In this document: in pieces, positions 15,646 through 23,282 of the stretch
How positions within the stretch are numbered: the stretch's first letter is position 1
Layout of the letters: every line of letters starts with the position of its first letter
Assembly: GCA_937898665.1 (NCBI GenBank)
Contig: CALEIY010000178.1
Coordinates: forward strand, 1-32,053
Length of the DNA: 32,053 nucleotides
Direction of reading: 5' to 3'
DNA from: Candidatus Bathyarchaeota archaeon
Lineage (GTDB): Archaea; Thermoproteota; Bathyarchaeia; TCS64; B23
The notes under the pieces: model-generated
Told to the model about the DNA's origin: nothing
The model's database searches: none
Seen by the model: only the letters and a program-made list of their open reading frames with translations
Program-made: the position numbers and the translations under genes

Positions 15646-16293
15646 TTAAGGCTTTGAGACCGCATTCCTATAGGCCAACTCTATATGCCTATGGGCATCC
15701 CTGTAGATCGGGCCTCCATGCCCTGGGAGTAGGAGCTCCACCTGAAGCTCCTTCAACCTCCTCAACGATTCAACGATGTCCTGATAGCTTCCAGTCTCGC
15801 CGTTATAGCGTCCATAGTAGCCCCAGGGGAAGACGGTGTCCCCTGAGAAGAGGATGGCCTCATCTTCGACGTATAGGCAGATGCTTCCACGGGTATGCCC
15901 AGGAGTCCATATAACCCTCAGCGGCCAGAGGGGGGTCTCTATGACGTCGCCCTCATCCACCAATCTAAGCCTCCGAATATAGGTGGCGACGTATTCGGCG
16001 TCGAATCGATGTAGGTAGACTTCAGGGTCAGCCCGCTCCAATATGCGGAAGACCCCTCCAATGTGGTCATGGTGGGCGTGAGTCACCGCCACTCCCCTCA
16101 GACCCTCCGGCTTCACGTCGATCTCCTCCAGCTGAGGCCAGACGGGGTTAAGCCGATTTCCGACGCCTGCGTCGATGAGCACTGCCTCCTCAACGCCGAG
16201 GACGTAGATGTTGCTGCATAATCCCTCGCCGACTATCAGGTGGACTCCCCGCAGCTTCGGGCTTCTCTCCCCAAGGTCTATAACCCTCGGCAT
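15646..16293 (-). CDS. MBL-fold (glyoxalase II-like) metallo-hydrolase
   Basis: The protein has the complete dinuclear metal motif THAHHDHIGG, then TPGHTRGS, the bridging Asp in LFSGDTVF and the final His in LLPGHGGP. At ~215 residues it is a single MBL domain without the C-terminal glyoxalase II helices. The substrate is unknown; thioester or lactone hydrolysis is common in the family. The ORF track begins at a TTG at 16296, but the ATG at 16293 overlaps the upstream stop as TGATG and is preferred. It is coupled to the YbaK-type gene upstream and lies 36 bases before the aldolase, so it probably belongs to the same transcript. Confidence 0.9.
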   Translation of the reverse strand: MPRVIDLGERSPKLRGVHLIVGEGLCSNIYVLGVEEAVLIDAGVGNRLNPVWPQLEEIDVKPEGLRGVAVTHAHHDHIGGVFRILERADPEVYLHRFDAEYVATYIRRLRLVDEGDVIETPLWPLRVIWTPGHTRGSICLYVEDEAILFSGDTVFPWGYYGRYNGETGSYQDIVESLRRLKELQVELLLPGHGGPIYRDAHRHIELAYRNAVSKP

Positions 16294-16826
16294 CAACCTC
16301 CCTCCATAGGTCGAGATATATCAGCGACCTCAGCTCCAGTCAGCCTCTTTATGTCGCTGGGACTGATCTCCAGCAGCCTGTTTATCGCTCCTCCCCCTCC
16401 ATAGACCTTCTCCAGCCTCATCACCCTACTGTCGATGATCGTCCTAATCGGCCTCCTATGACCTAGGGGAGGTAGAGCTCCCACCTCATAACCCGTCAGC
16501 GACCTAACCGCCTTAGGCCTGGCTCTCCTAACTCGCTCTACGCCGCAGACCTCCGCCAGCTTCACCTCATCCACCAATCGGTCTCCGGTGACTATCGCCA
16601 GCAGAGGCCTCCCCTCATCATCGACGTAGAGCATAGACTTGATGATGCGCCCCCTATCTACGCCGAGCTGCCTCTCAGCCGCCTCCACCGTCATGGTATG
16701 CCCCTCAAACTCCAGCAGCCGATAATCCACACCAGCCTCCCTGAGAATCCGCTCCAAGTCCTCATGGGTCAATCCCGAGTTCAAGGCGACCTCCACAGAG
16801 AATAGCGTATAACCCCTCTTAAGCAT
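16293..16826 (-). CDS. YbaK/ProX-type aminoacyl-tRNA deacylase domain protein
   Basis: The ~177-residue protein is a free-standing YbaK/ProRS-editing domain. Conserved features are FEGHTMTVEAAERQLG, the key Lys in RIIKSMLYVDD, LAIVTGDRLVDEVKL, the GxxPP loop in VGALPPLGHRRPI and VYGGGGAINRLLEIS. Such proteins hydrolyse mischarged tRNAs (for example Cys- or Ala-tRNAPro); which mischarged tRNA is handled here is unknown. The ORF track begins at 16892 with 22 residues of unlikely sequence. I chose the ATG at 16826 because a TATA-like box is centred 26 bases before it; a TTG just before THEDLERIL is another possibility. It overlaps the MBL gene by one base. Confidence 0.88.
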   Translation of the reverse strand: MLKRGYTLFSVEVALNSGLTHEDLERILREAGVDYRLLEFEGHTMTVEAAERQLGVDRGRIIKSMLYVDDEGRPLLAIVTGDRLVDEVKLAEVCGVERVRRARPKAVRSLTGYEVGALPPLGHRRPIRTIIDSRVMRLEKVYGGGGAINRLLEISPSDIKRLTGAEVADISRPMEGG

Positions 16827-16845
16827 CGATGATGAGCTGCTGTGG

Positions 16846-16856
16846 AAAAATAAAAT
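16846..16856 (-). promoter_or_regulatory. TATA-like box for the YbaK-MBL-aldolase operon
   Basis: Read on the minus strand, ATTTTATTTTT is the most AT-rich stretch between the porB stop (16876) and the YbaK ATG (16826). Its centre is 26 bases before that ATG, predicting a leaderless transcript and a separate unit from the por operon. Confidence 0.5.
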
Positions 16857-16875
16857 CCGGGGAATGGATAAAGGG

Positions 16876-17766
16876 TTAAAGTGGGAACTCACCCATCTCG
16901 TCTAGCTTTAACAGCCTCTCCCAGTTCTCGTCGACCATCCGCTGGATCTCCTCGATCTCCCTGTCGGTCAAATGCCTGAATCGGCCCTGAATCTTTAGAT
17001 ACTCCTCAACTGGCTTGAGCTTCTTAGGCTTATAGGTCAACCTGAACTCCCTGCCATCGATGATCTCGTAGAGGGCCCACATTCCGGTTTGAACAGCCAG
17101 CCGTGCCACCTCTATGGTTCTACTCGGATCGAAGCGCCACCCCGTCGGGCAGGGGCATAGGATGTCGATGTATCTGAAGCCCTTCAGCTTCTTCGCATGG
17201 AGCACCTTCCCTATCAGGTCCGTGGGGAAGGCTATGGAGGCCGTGGCGACATAGGGGACGTGATGAGCTGCGATGATGAAGGGAAGATTCTTCCTAGGCG
17301 TCTCCTTCCCGCGGCCTCTGGGGCCAACCTGCGTCGTAGTCGTCCAGGCGTAGAGGGGTGTGGCGCTGCTACGCTGTATACCGGTGTTCATGTAAGCCTC
17401 ATTATTCTTACAGAACCATAGGATGTTCTCGTTTCTCTCAGCGGCCGCCGAGAGGGCTTGGAAGCCTATGTCATAGGTGCCTCCATCCCCGATGAAGCCT
17501 ACGGCCATGACGTCGTCTCTCCCCAGGATCTTAAGCGCCCTCGAAACGCCCGTCAGGGCTGCCCCAGCGCTCTCGAAGACTGAGAAGGTTCTAGGTGTAG
17601 CCGTCACCGAGTCTGGGCAGGATGGGACTCCATGTCTAATTACCTTGTTACCCAGGGCCTTGAAGACTAGGCGAGCCGCCAAGGCGGGGCCGCATCCCTG
17701 GCAGGCGCTTCCAGGGGTGATCGTATACTCCTCGAGGGGTATATCCTTAATCGTCAACCTCTCCAT
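16876..17766 (-). CDS. porB: 2-oxoacid:ferredoxin oxidoreductase, beta subunit (PorB-like)
   Basis: This is the thiamine-diphosphate and [4Fe-4S]-binding subunit. Cys ligands appear in SACQGCGPAL and CPCPTGW, the TPP motif is GDGGTYDIGFQALS ending in NNEAYMNTG, and IQRSSATPLYAWTTT is conserved. The region after the first cysteines differs from classical PorB: VPSCPDSVTATPRTFSVFE replaces the usual longer GCxEV...(Y/F)P...W segment and is several residues shorter. This region borders the substrate pocket in known PFORs, so pyruvate is plausible but not certain. Length (296) is close to normal. AAGGAGGTGA just upstream gives a strong start. It is the last gene of the GD-A-B operon. Confidence 0.9.
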   Translation of the reverse strand: MERLTIKDIPLEEYTITPGSACQGCGPALAARLVFKALGNKVIRHGVPSCPDSVTATPRTFSVFESAGAALTGVSRALKILGRDDVMAVGFIGDGGTYDIGFQALSAAAERNENILWFCKNNEAYMNTGIQRSSATPLYAWTTTTQVGPRGRGKETPRKNLPFIIAAHHVPYVATASIAFPTDLIGKVLHAKKLKGFRYIDILCPCPTGWRFDPSRTIEVARLAVQTGMWALYEIIDGREFRLTYKPKKLKPVEEYLKIQGRFRHLTDREIEEIQRMVDENWERLLKLDEMGEFPL

Positions 17767-17772
17767 CTCACA

Positions 17773-17782
17773 TCACCTCCTT
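17773..17782 (-). promoter_or_regulatory. Full Shine-Dalgarno site for porB
   Basis: On the minus strand AAGGAGGTGA, a full complement of the 16S rRNA tail, is six bases before the porB ATG. Its first two bases belong to the porA stop codon. Confidence 0.8.
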
Positions 17783-18926
17783 AAACCCATTCAACCAGGG
17801 GGGAGACGCTCTCGCCCCTGGCCGCCTTGAGAACCTTCTCAGCCATCCGCTCGATGTCGCTCACCTTCACCTCCTTACCGGCGAGGCCCGCGTGGAATCC
17901 TAGAACCTTTGGCCTCTCCTCCAGGTCGTAGATGGCGTTTCTGATGAAGGTGTGGCCGACGCCGCCGACTCCGAGGCAGACGTTGCGATCGATCATTCCT
18001 ATAGCCCTCACCTCGCTCCCTATACGCTGGAAATCCTCGTAGGGGAAGGGGACGAGGCATTTGAGCTTCACCAATCCGACGGGCTTGCCCTCAGCCCTGA
18101 GATTGTCTATGGCATCGCGGGCCGTGCTGGCTATGGTTCCCATCGCCACTATGACTGCCTCGGCGTCCTCGCATCTATACTCCTCCACTAGGCCGTTTCC
18201 GTAGCTGCGGCCGAAGCGCTTGCCGAACTCCTCGTTCACCTCCTTGATAACCTCCTTGGCGTTGACGATGATCTTGTGATGCTCCTCCCATGGAACTCTC
18301 CACCACATCGGACTCTTGGGGTCGAAGTCCTCGGGCATGAGGCTGGGCATCGGCTTATAGGGAGGCAGGAAATCATCGACCTCCTCCTGCTCGGGGACAT
18401 CAACCGGCTCAGCGGTGTAGCTGAGGATGTAGCCGTCATATCCGACGGCTATGGGGATTCTCACCCTCATATCCTCCGCAACCCTGTAGGCCATGATGAT
18501 GGAGTCCAAAACCTCCTGATTATTCTCAACATACCACTGAATCCAGCCCGTCATGATATGGGACATCAAGTCCGTATGGTCGGGCTGCATACCCTTGTTG
18601 CCCCTGTGAACCACCGCCATGACAACGGGCAGCCTTAGGCTTGAGGTGTCATGCATGGGGTGATGCATATATAGGCAGCCTGGGCCGGAGGTGCAGCAGA
18701 AGGTTCTGGCTCCAACCCTTGAGGCTGCCTGGACGACCACCTGGGCTGATAGCTCCCCCTCAACGTTGATGAATTCACAATCCATCTCGCCCTTGGTGAT
18801 GAACTCGTTTAGGTATTCAACGATGGTCGTCTGAGGGGTGACGGGGAAGGCCACCGCCACCTGAACCCTGGAGAGCTTGGCGGCCGTAGCCGCCGCCTTA
18901 TTTCCAACCATAACCTCAATCGTCAT
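17781..18926 (-). CDS. porA: 2-oxoacid:ferredoxin oxidoreductase, alpha subunit (PorA-like)
   Basis: The 381-residue alpha subunit has the pyrimidine-binding domain with FPVTPQTT and the catalytic-Glu segment INVEGELSAQ, then TGWIQWYVENNQEVLD and a C-terminal transketolase-like domain. The Thr of PVTP is kept, as in pyruvate enzymes. Two positions look unusual. TFCCTSGPGCLYMHH replaces the common TSSQGLxxM pattern and adds three cysteines. VVHRGNKGMQPDHTD replaces the usual NRALSAP-type loop, keeping its Arg. This points to a divergent branch whose 2-oxoacid may not be pyruvate. The ATG is preceded by AAGGAGGTGA four bases away. Gaps to its neighbours in the operon are 13-14 bases. Confidence 0.9.
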   Translation of the reverse strand: MTIEVMVGNKAAATAAKLSRVQVAVAFPVTPQTTIVEYLNEFITKGEMDCEFINVEGELSAQVVVQAASRVGARTFCCTSGPGCLYMHHPMHDTSSLRLPVVMAVVHRGNKGMQPDHTDLMSHIMTGWIQWYVENNQEVLDSIIMAYRVAEDMRVRIPIAVGYDGYILSYTAEPVDVPEQEEVDDFLPPYKPMPSLMPEDFDPKSPMWWRVPWEEHHKIIVNAKEVIKEVNEEFGKRFGRSYGNGLVEEYRCEDAEAVIVAMGTIASTARDAIDNLRAEGKPVGLVKLKCLVPFPYEDFQRIGSEVRAIGMIDRNVCLGVGGVGHTFIRNAIYDLEERPKVLGFHAGLAGKEVKVSDIERMAEKVLKAARGESVSPLVEWV

Positions 18927-18930
18927 GAAA

Positions 18931-18940
18931 TCACCTCCTT
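18931..18940 (-). promoter_or_regulatory. Full Shine-Dalgarno site for porA
   Basis: On the minus strand AAGGAGGTGA lies four bases before the porA ATG at 18926, starting at the last base of the porGD stop codon. Confidence 0.8.
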
Positions 18941-19758
18941 TAGACGGCCTCCCTGACGAATTCTATGGCCTTCACGGGGCATTCATGGACGCAGATGCCG
19001 CATCCCTTACATTTATCATAGTCGATGACAGGCTTCTCATCCACCAGGCTTATAGCGGTCTCAGGGCAGTATATCCAGCAGAGACGGCAGCTGACGCATT
19101 TCTCCAGGTCGACGACGGGTCTGAAAACCCTCCAATCCGCGACGCTCTTGAGAACGCCGTAGCCCGTGACGTGGGGAGGCTCCTCCTCCCCCGGTCTCAG
19201 GGGTCCCTTAGCCGGCTTCGGTGGGTGAACCTCCTCATATGCCCTCCTCAAGGCCTCTACGTTCCGCTTCCCGATCTCGCCTGGAAACCTCTTCAGGATG
19301 GCCTCCTCCAGGGACTCAAGCTTCGCTATGCCGGTGACCCTGCTGAAGGCCCCTAGGACGGCCGTGTTTGTGATCGGCCTACCCAGGGTCTCGAGGGCTA
19401 TGGTCGTCGCATCGACGGTGGAGACCATGAAGTCTCCTCCGATCTCCACCTCCTCTGGGGGCTTGGGATAGTTTAGGAGGAGCAGCCCTCCGGATTTGAT
19501 GCCGGCCGCGACGGAGGGCTTCTTGCTGAGAATCGGGTCGATGACTATCACTATGTCTGGCTCGTGAACTAGGTCTCTACGCCTAACGGGTCTGTCGTCG
19601 ATGCGGACGTAGGCCGTTACAGGAGCTCCTCTCCTCTCCGTTCCATACATCGGTATCGCCTGGGCATACTTCCCCTCCTTCGCGACGGCCTCGGCGATCA
19701 ATCTTGAGGCCGTCACAGCTCCCTGTCCACCTCTGCCGTGAAACCGGATCTCGATCAT
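18940..19758 (-). CDS. 2-oxoacid:ferredoxin oxidoreductase, fused gamma-delta subunit (PorGD-like)
   Basis: Residues ~1-180 form the gamma domain ([44 protein letters not shown]), which binds CoA in PFORs. Residues ~215-272 form a two-cluster ferredoxin with [12 protein letters not shown] and [12 protein letters not shown], each suited to one [4Fe-4S]. Many archaea encode gamma and delta separately, so the fusion is a distinguishing trait; a comparable fusion is also known in the oxalate oxidoreductase of Moorella. The linker ([17 protein letters not shown]) is rich in Pro. It is first in the operon with a leaderless-type promoter. All domains needed for a complete OFOR are present across the three genes. 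Confidence 0.93.
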
Positions 19759-19782
19759 TTCCCTAAACTCTCCGCTCAGCCT

Positions 19783-19790
19783 CTTAAAAG
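19783..19790 (-). promoter_or_regulatory. TATA-like box of the por operon
   Basis: CTTTTAAG on the minus strand is centred about 28 bases before the porGD ATG at 19758, predicting a near-leaderless transcript. It lies within the 78-base divergent gap shared with the CoA-transferase gene. Confidence 0.5.
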
Positions 19791-19800
19791 AGTTATCACC

Positions 19801-19809
19801 CTTTATATC
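19801..19809 (+). promoter_or_regulatory. TATA-like box of the CoA-transferase gene
   Basis: CTTTATATC is centred about 32 bases before the ATG at 19837, leaving a leader of only a few bases. GAGGAGAGG at 19821-19829 could still act as a ribosome-binding site. Confidence 0.5.
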
Positions 19810-19836
19810 GGAGATTCATAGAGGAGAGGATCTGAG

Positions 19837-20991
19837 ATGAGGAGCCCCCTGGAGGATGTTAGGGTTTTAGATCTAACCCACGTCTGGTTCGGCCCCTGGT
19901 GTACTATGATGCTAGCCTATCTGGGGGCTGAGGTCATCAGAATAGAGCCTCCCTGGGGAGCCATAGACCGGGTGGGCTTCGGCCCCCTCTTTGGAGGGGT
20001 CACCTATACGTTCCACCATCTAAACCTCAACAAGAAGGACTTAACCCTAAACCTCAAGCATCCCGAGGGGAGGGAGATATTCCTGAAGCTCGTCGAGATC
20101 TCAGATGTCGTGGTGGAGAACTTTAGACCTGGAACGATGGAGAGGCTGGGATTGAGCTATCAAACCCTGAGGGAGGTGAACCCACGGATCATCTATGCAG
20201 CCCTCTCAGGCTTCGGCCAATATGGCCCCTACAGCAGCAGAGGCTCTTACGCAGCCATAGCTGAGGCGATGAGTGGGCATACGAGGCTGACGGGGGACGG
20301 CGTTGACCCAAAGGGGCCGCCGATAGAGATGGCTCAGGCCTATGGGGACCTAGGCCCTGGAACCATGGCCGCCATGGCCATCATCGCGGCGTTGAGGATG
20401 AGGGATAAGACCGGCGTGGGGCAGATGATCGACGTCGCTCAGCTTGACTGTATGGTGGCCTATAACACGGCCATAACGGGTTATCTGCTTTCTGGCTTGA
20501 AGCCTTGGGAGATGAGGGAGAAGTATCCCTCACCTAGCGTGGGAGGATTGATGAGGACGAGGGAGGGAGGGTGGATAAGGGTGGCGGCCTACTCGCCTAG
20601 GATTCTCGACCGCTTGAGGGAGGCCTTCGGCGTAGACGAGGTCTCAAGGGAGCTTGTGGAGAAAAGGGTGGCCGAGATGACCAGGGATGAGGCCGTGGAG
20701 TTCTTCGCCTCCATAGGCGTCCCAGTCGCACCGGTCTATCACGTCGACGAGGTGGTGAGGGATAGACATCTATGGGAGAGGGGTATGTTCATAGAGGTTG
20801 AGCATCCGAAGGCGGGGAAGGTGTGGACTACAAACTTCCCAGTGAAATTCTCGAAGTATTCCCCACCCCACCCGACGGCTGCACCACTCCTAGGCCAACA
20901 TAATAGGGAGATCCTCATAGACCTACTCGGATACACCGAGGAGCAGTTGGAGGAGCTGAGGAAGAAGGGGGTTATAGGCGGAGAAGCCTAA
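19837..20991 (+). CDS. CaiB/BaiF family III CoA-transferase
   Basis: The 384-residue protein shows LEDVRVLDLTHVWFGPW, LGAEVIRIEPP, LNLNKKDLTLNLKHPEGR, VVENFRPGTMERLGL and YAALSGFGQYGP, all typical of family III CoA-transferases. The catalytic Asp is expected in QAYGDLGPGT. This family moves CoA between carboxylic acids (formyl-CoA:oxalate, carnitine, benzylsuccinate and others), and sequence alone does not give the acids used. It is transcribed divergently from the Por-like operon, with facing promoters in 78 bases. Shared regulation is possible, and the transferase might recycle or activate the acid linked to that oxidoreductase. The 97 bases after it, before the convergent methyltransferase, hold no gene I can recognise. 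Confidence 0.93.
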   Translation: MRSPLEDVRVLDLTHVWFGPWCTMMLAYLGAEVIRIEPPWGAIDRVGFGPLFGGVTYTFHHLNLNKKDLTLNLKHPEGREIFLKLVEISDVVVENFRPGTMERLGLSYQTLREVNPRIIYAALSGFGQYGPYSSRGSYAAIAEAMSGHTRLTGDGVDPKGPPIEMAQAYGDLGPGTMAAMAIIAALRMRDKTGVGQMIDVAQLDCMVAYNTAITGYLLSGLKPWEMREKYPSPSVGGLMRTREGGWIRVAAYSPRILDRLREAFGVDEVSRELVEKRVAEMTRDEAVEFFASIGVPVAPVYHVDEVVRDRHLWERGMFIEVEHPKAGKVWTTNFPVKFSKYSPPHPTAAPLLGQHNREILIDLLGYTEEQLEELRKKGVIGGEA

Positions 20992-21088
20992 TTCTCCCAT
21001 CATCAACCTGGAAAAGATTAGGGAAGGAAACCCGACGATACCCCTGGGCTCTCTGAAACCAAAACGATGGAGAGAGAGTTGATGCTAA

Positions 21089-21802
21089 CTACATCCGTAT
21101 TAGAACCGCTGAGTAGAGACCTCTATGGCTTTTATGGAGCTCCAATATTCTCCAGCCAGCCCCTTTGGCCGTCCGCTCCATCTCCTCCGGCGTGGCCAGC
21201 CAGAGATTAAACCAGGGACTATACTCATCTCCAAACTCTATGCGTATGGTGACTAGCCCCACTGGGCGGCCTCGTCTTCTATTCAGCTCATGGTATGCGA
21301 GATGGCTTGGATTGTCGGTCTCAAGAGGATCTATGGAGGTGGCTATGAGCATACCTCCAGATCTCATGATCCTATGAAGATCCTTGAGGAGCGCCATCGT
21401 CTTCTCGGGGTCTCCAGCTATGCCGAAGTTGTTTCCCATCATCAACGCCGAGTCGAAGGAGACAGCTCTAAACCCTAGGTATCGGGCATCCATCAATACG
21501 CAGTGCTCGACGCCCCTCTCCCTCGAAACCTTCAAGGCGAGGGGTGAGATATCTATGCCCACCGCCTCGTGGCCTAGGCTCTGAAGCAGCAGGAGGTGGC
21601 GGCCAGCTCCACAGCCTAAGTCGAGAATCCTCCCTCTCACCCTCATTAGGGCTCTCCGCTCCACCTCAGGCCAGTCCTCAGGTCCTTGGAAGTAGAGCTT
21701 TACGTCTACCTCATCGACGTAGCCGTCGTCTCTACGGATAAGGTATCGAGCTTCTCCCCTCTGATGATATTCCCATAGGGCCTCTCCAAAGGGGTCTTCC
21801 AC
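21089..21802 (-). CDS. Class I SAM-dependent methyltransferase
   Basis: The 237-residue protein has motif I RILDLGCGAGRHLLLL, the following acidic strand EAVGIDISPLAL, motif II-like MDARYLGFRAVSFDSALMM and a later LHRIMRSGGMLIATSIDP (motif III region). The C-terminal part (EYSPWFNLWLATPEEMERTAKGAGW) is the usual substrate-side cap of small-molecule or unassigned methyltransferases; the substrate is unknown. The start is GTG; a TATA-like TATTAATA is centred 26-27 bases before it, so the message is probably leaderless. It lies 49 bases downstream of the methylthiotransferase gene on the same strand but appears to have its own promoter. Confidence 0.88.
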   Translation of the reverse strand: MEDPFGEALWEYHQRGEARYLIRRDDGYVDEVDVKLYFQGPEDWPEVERRALMRVRGRILDLGCGAGRHLLLLQSLGHEAVGIDISPLALKVSRERGVEHCVLMDARYLGFRAVSFDSALMMGNNFGIAGDPEKTMALLKDLHRIMRSGGMLIATSIDPLETDNPSHLAYHELNRRRGRPVGLVTIRIEFGDEYSPWFNLWLATPEEMERTAKGAGWRILELHKSHRGLYSAVLIRM

Positions 21803-21824
21803 ATCCCTAAGGAGGAAGATAGCC

Positions 21825-21832
21825 TATTAATA
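21825..21832 (-). promoter_or_regulatory. TATA-like box for the methyltransferase gene
   Basis: TATTAATA (self-complementary) is centred 26-27 bases before the GTG at 21802, which supports that GTG as a leaderless start. Confidence 0.5.
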
Positions 21833-21851
21833 CATCGAGGTTAAAGTGGCT

Positions 21852-23132
21852 TTAACCCAGTTTCAGGGACTCACCTACCAGGTAGCCGACCCGTGCCTCC
21901 TTTATCTCCACCTCTATGAATTCGCCCAGCTTGGCCTGAGCCTTGAGGACTATCGGCCTGTAGGTGTAGTTCCTCGCCACGAGGGTCCCACGCCTCCCAT
22001 ATTCGTCGACGAGGGCTTCACCTCTCCAACCGATCCATCTGGAGCCGGATTCTAGGCTGAGACGTCTCCACAGCTCCGTCATTATCCGGCTGCGACGCTT
22101 CGTCTCACGTCCATGGAGCTGCCCCCCCATCTCTGCGGCCTCGGTTCCAGGTCTGGGCCAGAACCTGGAGATGTTGAGGACATCGGGCCTCACCTCCTCC
22201 AATAGCTTCAGGGTATCCTGGAAGTCTCCCTCGGTCTCCCCTGGGAAGCCGCAGATGACGTCGGTTGACAACGTCAATTCGGGGTGGGCCTCTCTGAATC
22301 TGGAGACGATATATTTGAACTCCTCAACGGTGTATCGACGCCTCATACGCTTCAAGACCTCATCGCTGCCCGATTGGACGGGAAGGTGTAGGAATTTGAA
22401 GACCTTCGGCGACCTATACGCCTCGATGAGGTCGTCGAGTATCTCCAACGCCTGATTCGGCGTCATCATCCCAACCCTGATGTAGAAGCGTCCATCAAGA
22501 CCCGACAGCATCTCCAATAGATCTGGAAGCCTCAGCCCCCTCCATCGATAGGCGGCGGTATCCTCAGCCGTAACCCAGATCTCCCTACAGCCCTCCCTCA
22601 GCGCCCTCCTGACATCCTCGACGATCTCCTCTGCGGGATAAGACCTCAGCCACCCCCTAGCCCGCTTCACTATACAATAGCTACACTCGCCGAGGCAGCC
22701 TGAGGCTATGGGGGCGATGTGGATAACGGGGTTCCTCCTCACCCTTGGGAGGCAGGTCTTCCTCATCTCCCCTCCGACGAGCACCCGCCGCTCGCCCCTA
22801 AGGGCCGCCTCCACCACCTCCACGACGCTGAGGAGATCATCAGGCCCAAGGAGAGAGGCCTCAGGGGCCTCAGACTCGATGAGAAACCTCTCAGCCTCAG
22901 GCATACATCCAGCGATGATCAGGGGCTTACCCAGAGTCCTCAGCTCCCTGATCCGCCTCACCATCTTCCTCTCCGTCGGCGTCTTAACGATGCAGGTGAA
23001 GATCATAAGGATCTCGGCGGACTCTGGGGATTCGACGATGACATGCCCAGCCTCCTTTAAGAGGCCTAGGGCGATCTCATAGTCCGCCATGTTCATGCTG
23101 CAGCCGTAGACCTCTCCGTATATCCTCGCCAA
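21852..23132 (-). CDS. tRNA t6A37 methylthiotransferase, archaeal/eukaryotic (CDKAL1/e-MtaB) type
   Basis: This radical-SAM enzyme adds a methylthio group to N6-threonylcarbamoyladenosine at position 37 of tRNAs. The N-terminal MTTase domain supplies three Cys for the auxiliary cluster (YGCSMN, IFTCIV, AGCMPE). The radical-SAM motif is GCLGECSYCIVKRARG (CxxxCxxC), followed by HLPVQSGSDEVLKRMRR and DVICGFPGETEGDF. A C-terminal TRAM domain (~residues 365-426) binds RNA. GCSMN and the overall length (426) fit the archaeal/eukaryotic branch rather than bacterial MiaB. The start is TTG, before the conserved ARIYGEVYGC. A TATA-like element is centred 29 bases upstream, at the edge of the long ftsZ upstream gap. 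Confidence 0.93.
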   Translation of the reverse strand: MARIYGEVYGCSMNMADYEIALGLLKEAGHVIVESPESAEILMIFTCIVKTPTERKMVRRIRELRTLGKPLIIAGCMPEAERFLIESEAPEASLLGPDDLLSVVEVVEAALRGERRVLVGGEMRKTCLPRVRRNPVIHIAPIASGCLGECSYCIVKRARGWLRSYPAEEIVEDVRRALREGCREIWVTAEDTAAYRWRGLRLPDLLEMLSGLDGRFYIRVGMMTPNQALEILDDLIEAYRSPKVFKFLHLPVQSGSDEVLKRMRRRYTVEEFKYIVSRFREAHPELTLSTDVICGFPGETEGDFQDTLKLLEEVRPDVLNISRFWPRPGTEAAEMGGQLHGRETKRRSRIMTELWRRLSLESGSRWIGWRGEALVDEYGRRGTLVARNYTYRPIVLKAQAKLGEFIEVEIKEARVGYLVGESLKLG

Positions 23133-23157
23133 GCCGTGTATGGTGTGGTGAGGCTCT

Positions 23158-23165
23158 AAGATAAA
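23158..23165 (-). promoter_or_regulatory. TATA-like box for the methylthiotransferase gene
   Basis: On the minus strand TTTATCTT is centred about 29 bases before the TTG at 23132. It faces away from ftsZ. Confidence 0.35.
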
Positions 23166-23267
23166 GGCCTCTCATCGAGGAGATTTTTATGGCCTCGGAG
23201 ATGGGGTGATCTCCCCTTTGGATGTATCAATTAACTTAGAGGCTTTAGGAGGCCCCCTATTACCTCC

Positions 23268-23282
23268 ATAATAGACTATTAT
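23268..23282. promoter_or_regulatory. Perfect 15-base palindrome upstream of ftsZ, possible operator
   Basis: ATAATAG, a single A, then CTATTAT make a perfect 7-1-7 dyad about 190 bases before the ftsZ coding region. Its size and symmetry fit a dimeric regulator site. No other copy was noticed in the window by eye. Confidence 0.4.

Noticed and set aside
16827-16892. Longer start for the YbaK-type protein
   Set aside because: The extra residues would include the TATA-like box and overlap the end of porB without a ribosome-binding site.
16876-20991. Idea that the Por-like complex is an oxalate oxidoreductase working with a formyl-CoA:oxalate CoA-transferase
   Set aside because: The gamma-delta fusion and gene order fit, but alpha keeps the Thr of PVTP rather than the Arg I recall for oxalate oxidoreductase, and the transferase substrate cannot be read from sequence; kept only as a comparison point.
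21057-21113. C/D-box-like bits (GTTGATGC followed by CTGA) after the CoA-transferase gene
   Set aside because: The C box does not match RTGATGA and no C'/D' boxes or terminal stem are present.
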